Shown here: one piece after another, positions 33,617-45,900 of the stretch | Layout: every line of letters starts with the position of its first letter | Position numbering within the stretch: the stretch's first letter is position 1 | Assembly: GCA_003255025.1 (NCBI GenBank) | Contig: QANY01013727.1 | Span: 358,117-422,116, forward strand | Reading direction: 5' to 3' | Length of the DNA stretch: 64,000 nt | DNA from: Datisca glomerata | Lineage: Eukaryota; Streptophyta; Magnoliopsida; Cucurbitales; Datiscaceae | Made by a program: the position numbers and the translations under genes | The notes under the pieces: generated by a model | What the model was told of the DNA's origin: nothing | The model's input: only the letters and a program-made list of their open reading frames with translations | Database searches by the model: none

Positions 33617-35763
33617 TGTAGATACCATATTTTGTCCGGTCCAATATTTTGAATATATATAATTTTTTGTCACATATACTAGTCTAAGACTATGTGTATT
33701 ATTTGAAATAGAAAAATAGTCCACTGACTAAAAATGAAAAAGAGAGTCCAAGGATTAAAAAAATATATCAAAGATGGCATAACGACTAAAATCAAAAGTG
33801 AAGCCCTAAATTTGCCTATAAATATAGATGAGGCTTGTACTTGAGATGTAGTCTTTTGGATAGAGAATGAGAGGTCTTGAGAGAGGAGGAGATATCTTTT
33901 TAGAGAGAAAGAGAGTGAGAAATAAGAGAAATTTTTAAAGAGAGAGAGAAAGAGAGTTTAATATTTCTATTCATTTATTCATATTCTCTCATTCTTTTTC
34001 CTAAGCTAGTTTAAATTTTTTGCACCTTAGCTAACAATATATCTTGTTTATTGTTCTTCATCTCTTCTCAATTATACTCATGTAGTGTATATTCTTTGTT
34101 TTCTTTTCCATATATAAGTATTTGTTCATTCTTCTTCATTTTTTACTCGTAATCTTGAGTTTTACTTCAATCGATAATTAGATATTTTTGTCATCTATTC
34201 AATCAATGAGTATGAGAATAAAACCTTTGAGGGGTGCAAAATAACTCAATATGAATCAACTTTTTAATGGATTGAAGGTGTACATTGTATGAAAAAAAAT
34301 CCTTATGATAATTTTTCGGACATAAAAATACATAAAATAGAGAGAAACATCTATATAAAGATTATGCAAATATTTAAGCTTTGAATCTATGTTCTCACAA
34401 GTTTTTTTATATCTTGTTGCCACCACTTAATTGAACTAGTTACCGTCCATGATTCTTCTTTTATTATCTAATTAGCAATTGTTGAAGAAAATGAAATAAT
34501 GATAACTAGTAAGCTAAGTAGTAAAAAATGGTATATTTATTTCCCAAAAAAATATTTTATTTATTATATTGAGATTTTATTCATCATTTTTATGACACTC
34601 GATTGAATTAGTTACCATCCATAACTCTTCTTTTGCTATTTAATTAGTGATGATTGAAGAAAAAGAAAATTATGGTAACTAGTAAACTATGTTGTAAGAA
34701 ATTAAAAGGTGTATTTATATTCCAAAAAAATATTTATATTTTAAGATTCCTAATATTAATTTATTTATAATTATAGTTATATTATATTTAAAAAATATAA
34801 TTAATTTATAATATTATGATTATATTATATAAAAAAATAAGAATTTAAAAAAAGGTAGAGAGGGTGATTTTCACCCTCTGTAAAGACAGAGGGTGATTTT
34901 CACCAAATAGAGGATGAATCACCCCCTGTCCCCTCCTTCTACTTTTCCAATTTTTTTTGTTTCATTTAGTTTATATTTTTTTTTCTTTCTTAATACATTT
35001 TAATGTTTATTCAATTCATATATTCATATTTGTTTACTCTATACATTTTCTTCAAATTTATCATACATTTTCATCATCTTTGAATTTTCTTTCCTTTTTT
35101 ATTATTATTTTTTCTTCTTTATAGTTGTTGTTTCTTCTTATTTCTATTTTATTTATATATCATTGTCATGTCATGTTTATAATGTGATTCTTTTCTCATT
35201 CTTTTCTTATTTCTATACATATTCATGTATGTATAGATTATAATCTTTCCAATTATATTTAAATTTTATTAATTTCATTATTTAGTCTTCACTAAAAATC
35301 TCAATGACGGACTTTGAGATTTTTGAGATACTAAATTTGTCGAACTAGTGTGGTGATTCGAGATACTGAGAATAACTCAAATAATACTTTAATTTAAAAA
35401 AAATTATTTTTCAATGGCCTTTGTACCACTCATTAAAGGTCATTTATTTTTATTCATTTTATGATACAAAAAATACCTAATGGGATATTCAAAAATGAAT
35501 TTCTTTAACATTGTTTTAAAATATAATTTAGATAGTATTTGTTTAAATTTGGTAACCATTTTAACACGGGTGTTGTGGGGTGTTAATACATTCTCCATAC
35601 ACAAATAACTCTCGAACCATCTTTGTATTTTCGTAGACCAAAATTTTTATTTTTAAAATTGGATGACCAATCACGCCCTAAAATAATTGGTGACAACTCC
35701 GATTTCTTCTTTTTCAAAACAAATATTTTGTCAATTGTTATGCGTCGCGTGCACGTTGCGACA
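33617..35763 (+). mobile_element. Solo LTR of the gypsy family with 5-bp target duplication
   Basis: 2147 bp starting TGTAGATACCATATTTTGTC and ending GTGCACGTTGCGACA. TATCA flanks it on both sides (33612-33616 and 35764-35768). It aligns along its full length with the LTR at 16615-18691 and has no internal element sequence, so it is the product of LTR-LTR recombination. TATA box CTATAAATA at 33816-33824, GAGAGA-rich leader, and palindrome at 34859-34879. It is inserted between the intact germin-like gene and the pseudogene at 36.4 kb. Confidence 0.95.
34859..34920. other. Palindrome cluster in solo LTR
   Basis: AGAGGGTGA-TTT-TCACCCTCT at 34859-34879 is followed by CAGAGGGTGATTTTCACC (about 34888) and a decayed AGAGGATGAATCACCCC. 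These are two to three copies of the same dyad found in the LTR at 17753-17805. Confidence 0.75.
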
Positions 35764-35768
35764 TATCA

Positions 35769-36436
35769 TATAAAAGTTACATAGAAAAATCAGTGTAATA
35801 TGAAGCTAGTTTCTTAGAAAAGCATAAAAAAATATGTTTCCGAGCATAAACAATTCTAGTTTTACTCAGTTTCCTATAATTTATTAAATTTTATGAAATC
35901 TAAACATAATCCTAACGATAAATATCTAAAAATAAGTAAAGCTAAAGAAGTTCATCTTTAGCACTGATTTGAACCTCTCCTCCATTGTATATACCGTGCA
36001 TTATTAGTAGAAACAACTTCTAATAAGAAAGGTTCTCTATTATATGTAAACATTACAAGGTTCTCTATTATATGTAAATATGACATTTACTATCGATTTG
36101 ATAGAGAGGAGAGAAATTAGTCTCACATTAAAATATAACAACTAATAGATCTTCCCATTTTAATAGATGTGAAAGCTTCCTTATAGCCACTCATATCTAT
36201 ATGAGTATTCAAAATTTTGGTTTGATCATTTTAAGTTTCTTGACCAATTAATAAATTGAGATAGAAGGATTTAATTAAGAAGTAGTGGACGAGACTTTTC
36301 AGCTTACAATAGAAGTAGTTATAGAATCGTGTTGAAGCTTATCTTCTCTATAAAATCAACTTCATGGGTTTCTATTTCCATAACTCAAATCTTCCTTAAA
36401 GTTTTGCTTTTCCTAAAACACTGATCACTAAGCACA
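35769..36436 (+). promoter_or_regulatory. 5' flank of germin-like pseudogene
   Basis: Upstream region homologous in part to that of the intact gene: ACTTTTCAGCTTACAAT near 36294 and CTATAAAATC near 36347 as TATA box, 80-90 nt before the ATG. It contains a 30-bp direct duplication (GGTTCTCTATTATATGTAAA at about 36031 and 36060). No other gene. Confidence 0.6.
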
Positions 36437-37109
36437 ATGGCCTCTTGAGTTCCCTTATTAGTAACCATTCTTACTATTACTTGTTCAATTGCTTTGGCTT
36501 CTGATCCTAGTTCTCTTCAGGATTTTTGTGTTGCAGTCCCAAATAGCCCAGGTACAAAATCAGCCTTAGTTATGTTATCAATTGCCTAACATGCATCATA
36601 AAGTAATTAAATTCGTAATATGTCTTTTGTGTTTGTCACTAATTATTGTATCTATTCATTACAGTCTTGGTCAATGGATTTGTTTGCAAAGATCCGAAGA
36701 TTATAACAGCAAATGACTTTTCCTATAGAGGACTGAACGTAGCAGGCAATACTTTGCTCCTACATGCATTAACCCTCCACATACTGATCCTCGAGCAACT
36801 GAAATACTGATAGTCATTCAAGGTAGTCTCATAGTTGGCTTTGTCACCTCCAACCCAGAGAACTATCTCATAAGCAAAGTTCTTCAACCGGGTGATGTCT
36901 CTGTGTTTCCGGTCGGTCTTGTTCACTTTCAGCAAAATGTTGGACGTGGTAATGCAGTCACCATCGCAGCTCTAAGTATTCAAAATCCAGGTGGCATTAT
37001 TACTGTGAATGCTGTTTTTGGATCAAACCCTAAGATGTTTGTTGATATCCTTGCAAAGGCTTTCCAAATGAATAGGCATATAATAAATACTATTCAATCA
37101 AGGTTTTAG
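36437..37109 (+). pseudogene. Germin-like protein pseudogene, two exons
   Basis: Exon 1, 36437-36551, is 115 bp like exon 1 of the intact gene and has the same donor (CAG-GTAC). Exon 2 is 36665-37109. Lesions: the fourth codon is TGA (36446-36448); about 90 bp of exon 2 are missing near 36750-36756 and the frame changes, with a stop at about 36808; and the second metal-binding His of box 1 is Asp ([11 protein letters not shown], codon 36786-36788). Box 2 ([14 protein letters not shown]) and the C-terminus through TIQSRF-TAG are well kept. Strong conservation with few lesions suggests recent loss. Orientation is opposite to the intact copy. Confidence 0.94.
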
Positions 37110-37489
37110 GCAGATGAGGGTTTAATATGGAGTGTAACTTACTAAAGTAATGTGTATTTTTCTTTCTTTAGTTCTTTCTTTTGGGTATTGTTACGGGGCT
37201 TTCGTTTGATTGTACTTATATTGTTCGATAATGTTATTGTGGATTGAATAATCTCATGTTATATATGAATGTCTTTATTTTGTACACGCTTGAGCTATTT
37301 TTTTTAATTCTAATACTTCCATGAGATGAACTAAGGAAATAATATACCAATCTTTCTTTTTACATTATAGTAATCTATTTTATACGAAATAGTTCTCTTT
37401 GAGCTAGGCATTATATGAAGTCAAGGCAAGTATATTATGTGTGACATCAACTCTAACAATTAACATATGTAAATTGGAACAGGAATTGT
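37110..37489. other. 3' flank of germin-like pseudogene
   Basis: AT-rich, no gene. It leads into the duplicated segment beginning near 37490. Confidence 0.5.
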
Positions 37490-37885
37490 ATAATGCATGT
37501 TTCCCATTGCTTATAAACATGTAAAATTAAAATTGAATCTAATAAATATTTCCCCTTCAGTTTTAAAAAGACCGAATTGGAGAAAGGCTTTGAACTGAAA
37601 AATTCTTTACCTTAAGACTAGCTAATGTTGATACTATACACAACTGTCAGTGTTTTTTAGGATTATTCCACAAAAAAAATCAATATATAATACAATGACA
37701 ACATATAAATCAGAAGAAACAACTTCGTCAAAACAAACTAAAATTAAGTAATACAAGCATTGTTCGTCCTGGAAGGAAATGAATCACACTTCTAGCTAAT
37801 TTTTTTACTGCATTGCACTTACGGGATGTCTGTTATGCACAAAATAGAATGATCATCGTACTTGAGCTATGGGCAATTTAATTGT
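37490..37885 (+). repeat. Segmental duplication, copy A (left part)
   Basis: About 390 bp align in direct orientation with 48180-48570 (shared: CATGTAAAATTAAAATTG, CTTTGAACT.AAAAATTCTTT, GTTGATACTATACACAA, ACAAACTAAAATT.AG.AATACAAGCATT). Copy A resumes at 42900-42989 beyond the first copia element and continues after the second. The two copia insertions therefore lie inside one copy of a duplicated germin-cluster flank. Confidence 0.85.
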
Positions 37886-37961
37886 TGTTACTTAAGATTT
37901 ACACATTCTGGAAGACCAACTATTTCATTAAACTTTTCTCAGCAAGAACAATACAGAAGTA

Positions 37962-38299
37962 GCAATATACAGACACGACGCTAAAACATGATTATGGAAA
38001 ATCTTAGACAGACAAATACGATTGGTTGCAAACCAACCAATGGAACACGAGCATATCTCTCTCTCTCTCTCCTGGTCGTTAGTATCACAATCATTTCCTT
38101 ACATAAATGAATAACGAATTCAGATAGAGGGGAGAGAGAAGGCTGAGATCAAGTGAAAGAGAAAGAACACGCAAGAAAGAGGCCAGGTAAGAAAAACTAA
38201 GGTGTGAAGCCAAAAGCATGCAGGACATGCACGTAGCAACGAGAAACAGGCTGAGGACTCTCTCTTCTCCTTCTTCTTCATGTACCTGTAATCTCAATA
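37962..38299 (-). repeat. 3' LTR of copia element 1
   Basis: Aligns with 42634-42899; on the minus strand it begins TATTGAGATTACAGGTACAT. It is preceded on that strand by the polypurine tract TTGAGGAGGGC. It contains about 72 bp (near 38046-38118, including a short TC run) absent from the partner LTR. The left boundary is approximate; no clean target duplication was found. Confidence 0.75.
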
Positions 38300-41200
38300 G
38301 CCCTCCTCAAGCTCATGGGTGTATAACTCATATGAAGCTTGGACTTGAGGTAGTGGAACTAATGTCCTGATATAGATTTGGTGAAGAGATCACCTACCTG
38401 ATCTTTAGAAAGAATGTACCTGACTTATAGTGCCTTGGACAAAACCTTGTCTCTAACAAAGTGGATATCAATCTCTATGCTTAGTCCTGACATGAGAGAC
38501 AATATTTAAGGCTATAGAGGTTTCTCCTTGATTATCAAACTAGATTATAGGCTTAGGGATGGAACCAAGATGGCGTTTAGTGAGAAGTGACAGAATCCAA
38601 GCCAATTCTGAGGTTGCATGAGCTAAAACTCTATATTCACTCTTTGTACTCGACCTTGCCACTACATGATACTTCTTTGAGGCCCAAGACACTAAGTTGG
38701 AGCCAAGAAATATAGCATAACCATAGGTGGATCTCCTGTCATCAGGGCAACTTGCCCGATCTACATCAGTGAAAACTTGAAGTTGTAGATTGGGAGTTAG
38801 TGTAAGCGATATTCCTTCATTTTTTGTACCCTTTAGATATCTCAGTAATCTCTTGAATGCTTGCCAGTGTATGAAGGTATGATGATGAAGATATTGGCCC
38901 AATTTATTCACCATGAAGGTAATATCAAGCTTGGTGATGGTAAGGTATTGTAGAGCTCCCATCATGCTTTTGTATTGGGATTTATCGGTAAGGGGTTCAC
39001 ATGCATCTTTGGACAGCTTGCTTGAGAAGGTTGCAGGGGTAGGATACGGCTTGGCACCAAACATGTTTGATTTGTTCATCAAATTTGTAATGTATTGGGA
39101 TTGACCAAGATGTAACCCCTTAGTAGTATATGTTACTTCAACCCTAAGAAAATGATGATGAGTGCCCAAGTCTTTCAGAGCAAAGTTAAAATGCAAATCC
39201 TTTATCAGTTAAATAATGTAAGGAGTGTCACTACCAGTGATGATTATATCATCAACATATACCAAAAGAAAAATAGTCCTGGCAAACTGATGCAAGATAA
39301 ATAGAGAGGTATCTGAGATAGAAATCGTGAAACCTTTTTGAGTGAGAGTGTGTTTTAACTAATCATATCATGCCCTTGGGGTCTGTTTGAGCCTATAAAG
39401 GGCCTTGTGAAGCTTGAAAACATGCTGAGGAAGTTTAGGATTACATAAGCCCTCAAGTTGAGTCATAAAAATAATTTTTGAGATGGTCCCATTGAGAAAA
39501 TCAATGTTCACATCAAGCTGCGTAAGAGCCATTTCATGGTGATAGCCAAGGTGAGAATGATTCTAATTATAACAGGTTTGACTATAAGAGAGAATGTTTC
39601 AGAAAAGTCAAGGCCAAGGGTTTGATGAAACCTTTTGGCCATAAGTTTAAACACCCACTTATTGCTCAGTTTAAGTTTGAACACCTACTAAGGCCAGGGA
39701 TTTGTCCTTGGTTTAAGTTTGAACACCCACTTATTGCTAATGACATTCATATTCTCTTTGTAGGGAACTAGAGACCAAGTTTGATATTTTAGGAGAGCAT
39801 GGTATTCATCCAGTATTCCTTGTCTCCAATCAGGATGGTTCTTCAGTGACTATGGAGGGCTCTTTTGGGTAAGAGGTAGAGGTGACAAGGGCCTTTAGTT
39901 TAAAAATGATAGCTTTAGACCAGGTGAGCATGGGATGGGTTATATCATGTGGAAGAGGTAATGATATGGGGGGATAGTTGATGAAGGAGGAGAATCATAT
40001 GATTGAGCTCTTCCCATAAGGTCAGTATCATTTATAGGGAAAATAGAGGAAGGTGCAGTGGTATGAGTGACAAAGTTACGTACTTGAGAGTCACTAGAGA
40101 TGAGACCATTATGAATTGAGTGCCCCTAAGTAGGGTGAGCAGGAGCATGACATGCTATAATTTTTATAGGCCAAGTAGGAATGGGTGAGATAGGTGAGTT
40201 AAGATGTGGTGAACTTGGCATGAAATTATGTTTAAAAGTGAAAGAAGTCTCATAAAAAAACCAAATTAATGGCAATATAGATTTTGCTAGAGGGGTCAAT
40301 GAAAACATACTAAACTGATCTGAAATCTAGTTTGTGTTTGTGAAATGGCCTAAGATGGGGAAGCAGGAACAACCAAACACTTTAAGAAATAGGTGGTCAG
40401 GTCAGTGACCAAAGAGTTTTTGGAAGGGTAAGTTGTGTTATAAGACAGAAGTTGGGAGCCTTTTAATGAGCTAGGCAATAGTTTCGAAGCTAAGCCCCTA
40501 GTAATATAGTGGCATTGAGCATTGTGGCAGCAGGGTCAAATTCGTTTCAATAAGGTGTATGTGCTTCCTCTCTGCCACACCATTTTGGTGGTGAGTATGA
40601 GGACAATGGTGTCTAAATTGTATTCCACAACCTTGTAAAAAGACATTGAAAGTCCTATGCTCTCCACCCCAGTCAGATTGGACTATTTTAGTGGTGTGAC
40701 CAAGTTGGTTCTCAACAAATATTTTGAAGAATTTTGAAGTTGAGAGTGATTCAGATTTCAGTTTTAGAGGATAGACCCCGGTAAATCGTGTAAAGTCATC
40801 AATGAAAAAGATATAGTACTTATAACCATGAGAAGAGATTGGATCTGGACCCCAAAGGTCAGTGTGCACAAAATCTAGAGGTTTAGTTATTTTAGTTATA
40901 GATGCAGAATGAGGTAGTCCATGACTCTTACCAACTTAACATGCATGACAAAGGCTAAGATCTTTGCAAGTTGGTGTAATATTTAGCTTGTTTAGAACCA
41001 GTTCAGTAATTTTTAGTGTTGGATGGCCAAGTTTCTCATGCCAAAGTGAAATTATATTTTTACTATTGTTATTGTTAGTAAGGGAAACAAAAGGAGGTAA
41101 AGAAGAAGAGTAATTAAGAGAAACAACATTGCATTCATTAACTTTGAATTTTACATTCTCAGGACTAATAAATCGTCTAGGTGAAAAATGAGAATTAGTT

Positions 41201-42633
41201 CAATACAGAGTCTCCTTGGAATGTAAACTAGGCCTAGATACACCAAAAATAACAAAAAAGGCAGGGTTAAGGTCATTGGGCAGAAGAATTTGGCATGTCA
41301 TAGCTGAGGCCTTCCCTTATCAAGAGCAAAGAGCTCATAGAGGCCATCTCTAAGCTTTCTTTTAAGTAAGGTAGTCCCGATATCTAGGTCCTTCAGAAGA
41401 CAGAAATATGAGTAAAATTCCACTGGAACGATATTATCTTGGGTTAATTTAGAAACACTGATAAGGTTTTAGCTATTTTAGGTACTCTAAGGATAAATTT
41501 CAAGTTCAAAAGATATAAGCAAGTAGGAAAAGTTCTTAAACCAGTATGTGTAATCTGTATTTGCTTACCATTCCCTAGTGTCACTGAGTCACTCCCTTTA
41601 TAGTATGTGCTACTAGCCAGTTTGTTGAGATCATTGTTCACATGATGTGAAGCTGCACTATCAGTAAACCAAGGAGCTTCTGAACCAATCTCAGATCTTA
41701 CACCGAAGTCTTGTGGGTTGTAACCTCCTCCATAGTTGTAGTTTGAAACTTGCTGGGAAGAGGAATGGATGTTTTGTCTAAAAATAGAGTTGGCTTATGG
41801 ACCTTGTTGTTGAAAGTTTTTGTCAAACTTGTACCACCAGGTTGCAGTACCATGGCCTTGCTTGTTGCATACGTGACATATAAGGCTATTGCTATATCTA
41901 CCAACACTACCTCTTCTCCCCCTTCTAAAAGGGGTTGGATTTATGCCACAAAAATCCGTTGGAGTTGTTCCATTGATGGGAGTGATTTTAAGAGTATTTC
42001 CAGATAAAATAGGTGTTTTCAGTGAGGTGTGCAGAGGCTTTGAGAGAGGCTCTGTCTCATTGTTTTGTTTTTGCATTCTAGTTTCATGAATCATAAGCAT
42101 GGAATAAACTTCTTCAATTGAGAGATTATCAGGTCTAGAGGTGATGTTGACCATAACTGGGTTGAATTCAGGGCCTAAGCCATCTAATATGTGGAGAATC
42201 AGATCTTGTTCACAGATTGGATCATCTGCAGCCGATAAATTCACTTATATTTCACATTATATCAAAGTAGTATGTGACAGTCTTGTCTTCTTTGGGAGTG
42301 TTATGCAGAGAATGTATGAGCTGAAGTAATTTGGCTCTGGACCTAGTAGCAAAGGTCCTCTTTAATCCTTTCAGAGGGCACTTGATGTCTCATACTGAAG
42401 AACTGCTCCTAGGATCCTACCACACATGTTTGAACGTAGCCAGTTAAGGAGAACATGGTCTTGTCTCAGCCATATAACATAGTCTGAATTGGTGGAGCCA
42501 TATGAGAGATGTTGCTCAGGTATGGAGGATGAGTTGATGATGAAGTCCATGAGTCTGTGTCTAATTATTGTTGGAACCACTAGGTATTTTTAGAGCATGT
42601 AAGTGTCCCTGTCGAGTTTGATTGGGAGGGTAG
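38300..42633 (-). pseudogene. Ty1/copia element 1, gag-pol remnants
   Basis: Order on the minus strand: gag with CHVCNKQGHG zinc knuckle (41795-42244), protease relic (41444-41641), integrase (40498-40869) with HTDLWGP, QSDWGGEH and HHQNGVAERKH carrying the three acidic residues, RT with an intact YVDD box at 39248-39259, and RNase H (38540-39196) with DVDRASCPDDRRSTYGY and SSTKSEYRVLA. Protease-integrase-RT-RNase H order defines copia. Many stops (for example just after YVDD and at about 39355, 40940) leave no complete ORF. Gag, integrase and RT all come from one degenerate polyprotein. Confidence 0.9.
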
Positions 42634-42899
42634 GCAATATATAGGCAAGAAGCTAAAACATGATTAAGGAAAAAGCTTAGATAGACAAATACGATTGGTT
42701 GTAAACCAACCAACGAAACATGAGCATAGAGGAGAGAGAAGGTTAAGCCGAGGTGAAAGAGAGAGGACACGCAAGCAAGAGGCCAAGTAAGCAAAACTGA
42801 GGCGTAAAGCCAAAAGCATGAAGGCAATGCATGAAGCAACGAGAAAGAGGCTGAGGACTTTCTCTTCTCCTTCTTCTTCAAGTACCTGTAATCTCAACA
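42634..42899 (-). repeat. 5' LTR of copia element 1
   Basis: Minus strand begins TGTTGAGATTACAGGTACTT. Partner of 37962-38299, about 72 bp shorter. Next to it toward 42560 I cannot recognise a standard Met-tRNA primer-binding site, so the inner boundary is uncertain. Confidence 0.75.
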
Positions 42900-42989
42900 C
42901 TAGTAATTGAACCGGTGACCAAATATGATTGTCATATTTGGTTGTATATGCTAATCTATGAATGATGGATGATAATTTAAGATTGTTAT
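42900..42989 (+). repeat. Segmental duplication, copy A (middle part)
   Basis: Ninety bases between the two copia elements. AACCGGTGACCAAATAT.ATTGTCATATTTGGTTGT aligns with about 48585-48630 of copy B. It ends in GTTAT, the target duplication of copia element 2. Confidence 0.75.
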
Positions 42990-45900
42990 TGTAGAAAAAG
43001 AATCTGATTTTTCTATTTTATTATTGTATATTTACAATCCATAATAATTAGACTATATATAAAAATTAGGTTACACTAAACTAGGAAAGATCACAACTAA
43101 TTTCCTTATCACAACTAATTTTCTTAATTTTAGGACTATATTATTAGCCCTGATTTTCTCTACCAAATATTTCAGAATATCCCTAATATCTCTCTCCGTG
43201 ATTTTTTACACTCCCCCTTAAGCTGGTGAATATAAATCACCCATTCCCAGTTTACTAACATTCTTATGAAACGTGTTGGTACACAACCCTTTTGTCATCA
43301 TATCTGCAAGTTAAAGCCCTGTCGAAATATACAGAGTGCAAATCAGTCCACTATCTAGCTTCTCTTTAATAAAATGTTTGTCTATCTGTATATGTTTCGT
43401 CCGATCATGTTGCACTGGGTTGTGGGCTATACTTATAGCTGATTAGTTGTCACAGTATAATTTCATTGGTTTGCTCCATTGAATTTTCAAATCCTCTAGG
43501 AAAATTTTGACCACAATAATTCACATACTCGAGCTGCCATAGCTCTGAACTCTACTTCAGCGCTTGACCTTGCAACAACACTCTGTTTCTTACTTCACCA
43601 GGATATCAGGTTTCCTCTAAGAAAGGTACAATGTCCCAAAGTTGATCTCTTGTCGACTGGTGACCCTGCAAAGTCCACATCTATATAGACTGCCATATCA
43701 ATTTTAGATTCCTTTTTGAATAAAATTCCCTTCTCAGGGTGTGCCTTTAAGTAATGAAGTACTCGGTAGACTGCCTATAGGTGAATTTCTCTAGGATCAT
43801 GCATAAATTGACTAATAACACCGACTGAGTAAGCTATATCTGGCCTAGTTTGTGTAAGATAGATGAGTTTCCCAACAAGTCTTTGTTTCATCTCTCTGTC
43901 CACTACTTTATCTCTAAGAGCCACACTTAATATATGATTTTGTTTAATGGAGGTTCCAACTAGTTTGTTAGCTGTCATGCCTATTTCTTTGAGCAGGTCT
44001 GTAACATACTTTTTCTGGAGAGATAAAAATTCCCTTCCTTGATCGAGCAACCTAAATTCCAAGGAAATACTTCAATCTTCCTAAATCTTTTATTTTAAAT
44101 TCTCTGCTTAGACACCCCTTCAAGGTCTCCTTCTCCACTTCATCATTTCTTGCCATTATAATGTCATCCACATATACAATTAAAATAATGACTCCCCCTA
44201 AGGCCGAATGCTTGATAAAAAGCATGTGATCCTCTTGACTTTGCTTGTAGCCACCGGCTATCATTACCTTGGCAAACCGTCCAAACCAAGCACGTAGGAT
44301 TGTTTCAGCCCATATAATGCATTTTTAATCGACAAACTTTATTCTTGTCAACCCTACTAAATCCTAATGGAATGTTCATATAAATCTCCTCTTCTAACTC
44401 TCCGTGAAAGAAGACATTCTTCACATCATATTGGTGCAATTCCCAATCAAAATAATAGCCAAAGACAGTAAGATCCTCATTGTATTCATCCTAGCTACAG
44501 GAGAAAAAATTTATTGATAATCCACTCTATATGTTTGCGTGTATCATTTTTCAACTAACCTCACCTAGTAGCGTTCTAGGGACCCATCTCCCTTAAATTT
44601 TACTCCATACACTCACTTACAGCCCATTGTTTTCTTGCCTTTTGGTAAATCAACCAATTCCCAAGTCTCATTCTTTTCTAATGCATCCATTTCAGCTTCC
44701 ATAGCAAGTCCCCACTCTCTCTTTCATAATGCTTCAGACAATGAGCTAGGAATAGGAACTGTGTTTAAGGTGGAGAGAAAACTTTGATGGCTTGGGAAAA
44801 AAATTCTCAAATGACACAAAGTGTGACAATGGGTATAGAGGTCTTTTGGTGCATTCTCAGATTTTTTTTTCCTTACAGCAATAGGTATTTTTAGGTCCTG
44901 GTCAAGGCAAGGTGGTTCAGGATTAGTAGAATAATGGTTTGTTAATTCACTTACCTCATTTCCGAAGCTTGGTCCAGAGGATTGTTCTTGTCTTGTAGTC
45001 ACAATGTCATCTCTTTTCCTTTCATACACTTTGTCAAACCGAAACCAGTAATATATTTTTCCATTTATTTCCCTTTTATCTTCCAACTCATCATATTGTG
45101 GAATGGACTTATGATGATTTTGAGACTCAGGTTTGGACGGCTCAAGATTTGGTAACTCTAGAGGTGGAAAGCTTAACTCCTTATCTTTAAGAGTATATAA
45201 CTCCCCCTGAAGATAAGTGGTGAAATATGACTTATTTTCAACAAATGTAACATCCGCAGAGATATGGATTTTTATAGTAGGTGGATGATAACATTTATAA
45301 CCCTTTTGAGTGGGTGAGTACCCTACGAAGACACACTTAAGAGCACGAGGGTTAACTTACCACGGTTATGACTATGAATATGAACAAATGAGGTACACCC
45401 AAAAACCTTAGGAGTGAGATTAAAGGATGATCGAGTATCAGGGTAGAATTTGGACAGATTTTCTAGTTGACTTTGAAACCCCAAGACCTTGGAAGGAATT
45501 TTGTTTTTAACATAAGTTGATGTGAGTACAGCTTCTCCCCAATATGTTTTGGTACATTTTGTTGAAACAGTAAGGCTCTAATGCACTCAAGAAGATGTCG
45601 AGTTTTCCTTTCTGCCACTCCATTTTGTTGTGGAGTGGTGATACAGGATGATTCATGTATAACTCCTTCCTTTTGGAAATACAGACTCAAGATTTGATTG
45701 AAATAATCACGAGCATTGTCCGAACAAAAGTGTTTTATCTTGGTACCAAATTGATTTTGACTCATTGTCTGAAAGATAAGAAAAATATGACTCACATCAG
45801 ACTTATTTTTTAGTAAATAGATCTAAAAGGCTCTTGTCCAATCATCAATAAATGTGACAAATCACTTAGACCCTGATATGTTTGGGACAGTCGATGGCCC

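Noticed and set aside
42561..42900. Hydrophobic 78- and 106-residue frames suggesting a membrane protein
   Set aside because: They lie in the LTR of copia element 1 and a related frame appears in the partner LTR (38091-38297); repeat-derived.
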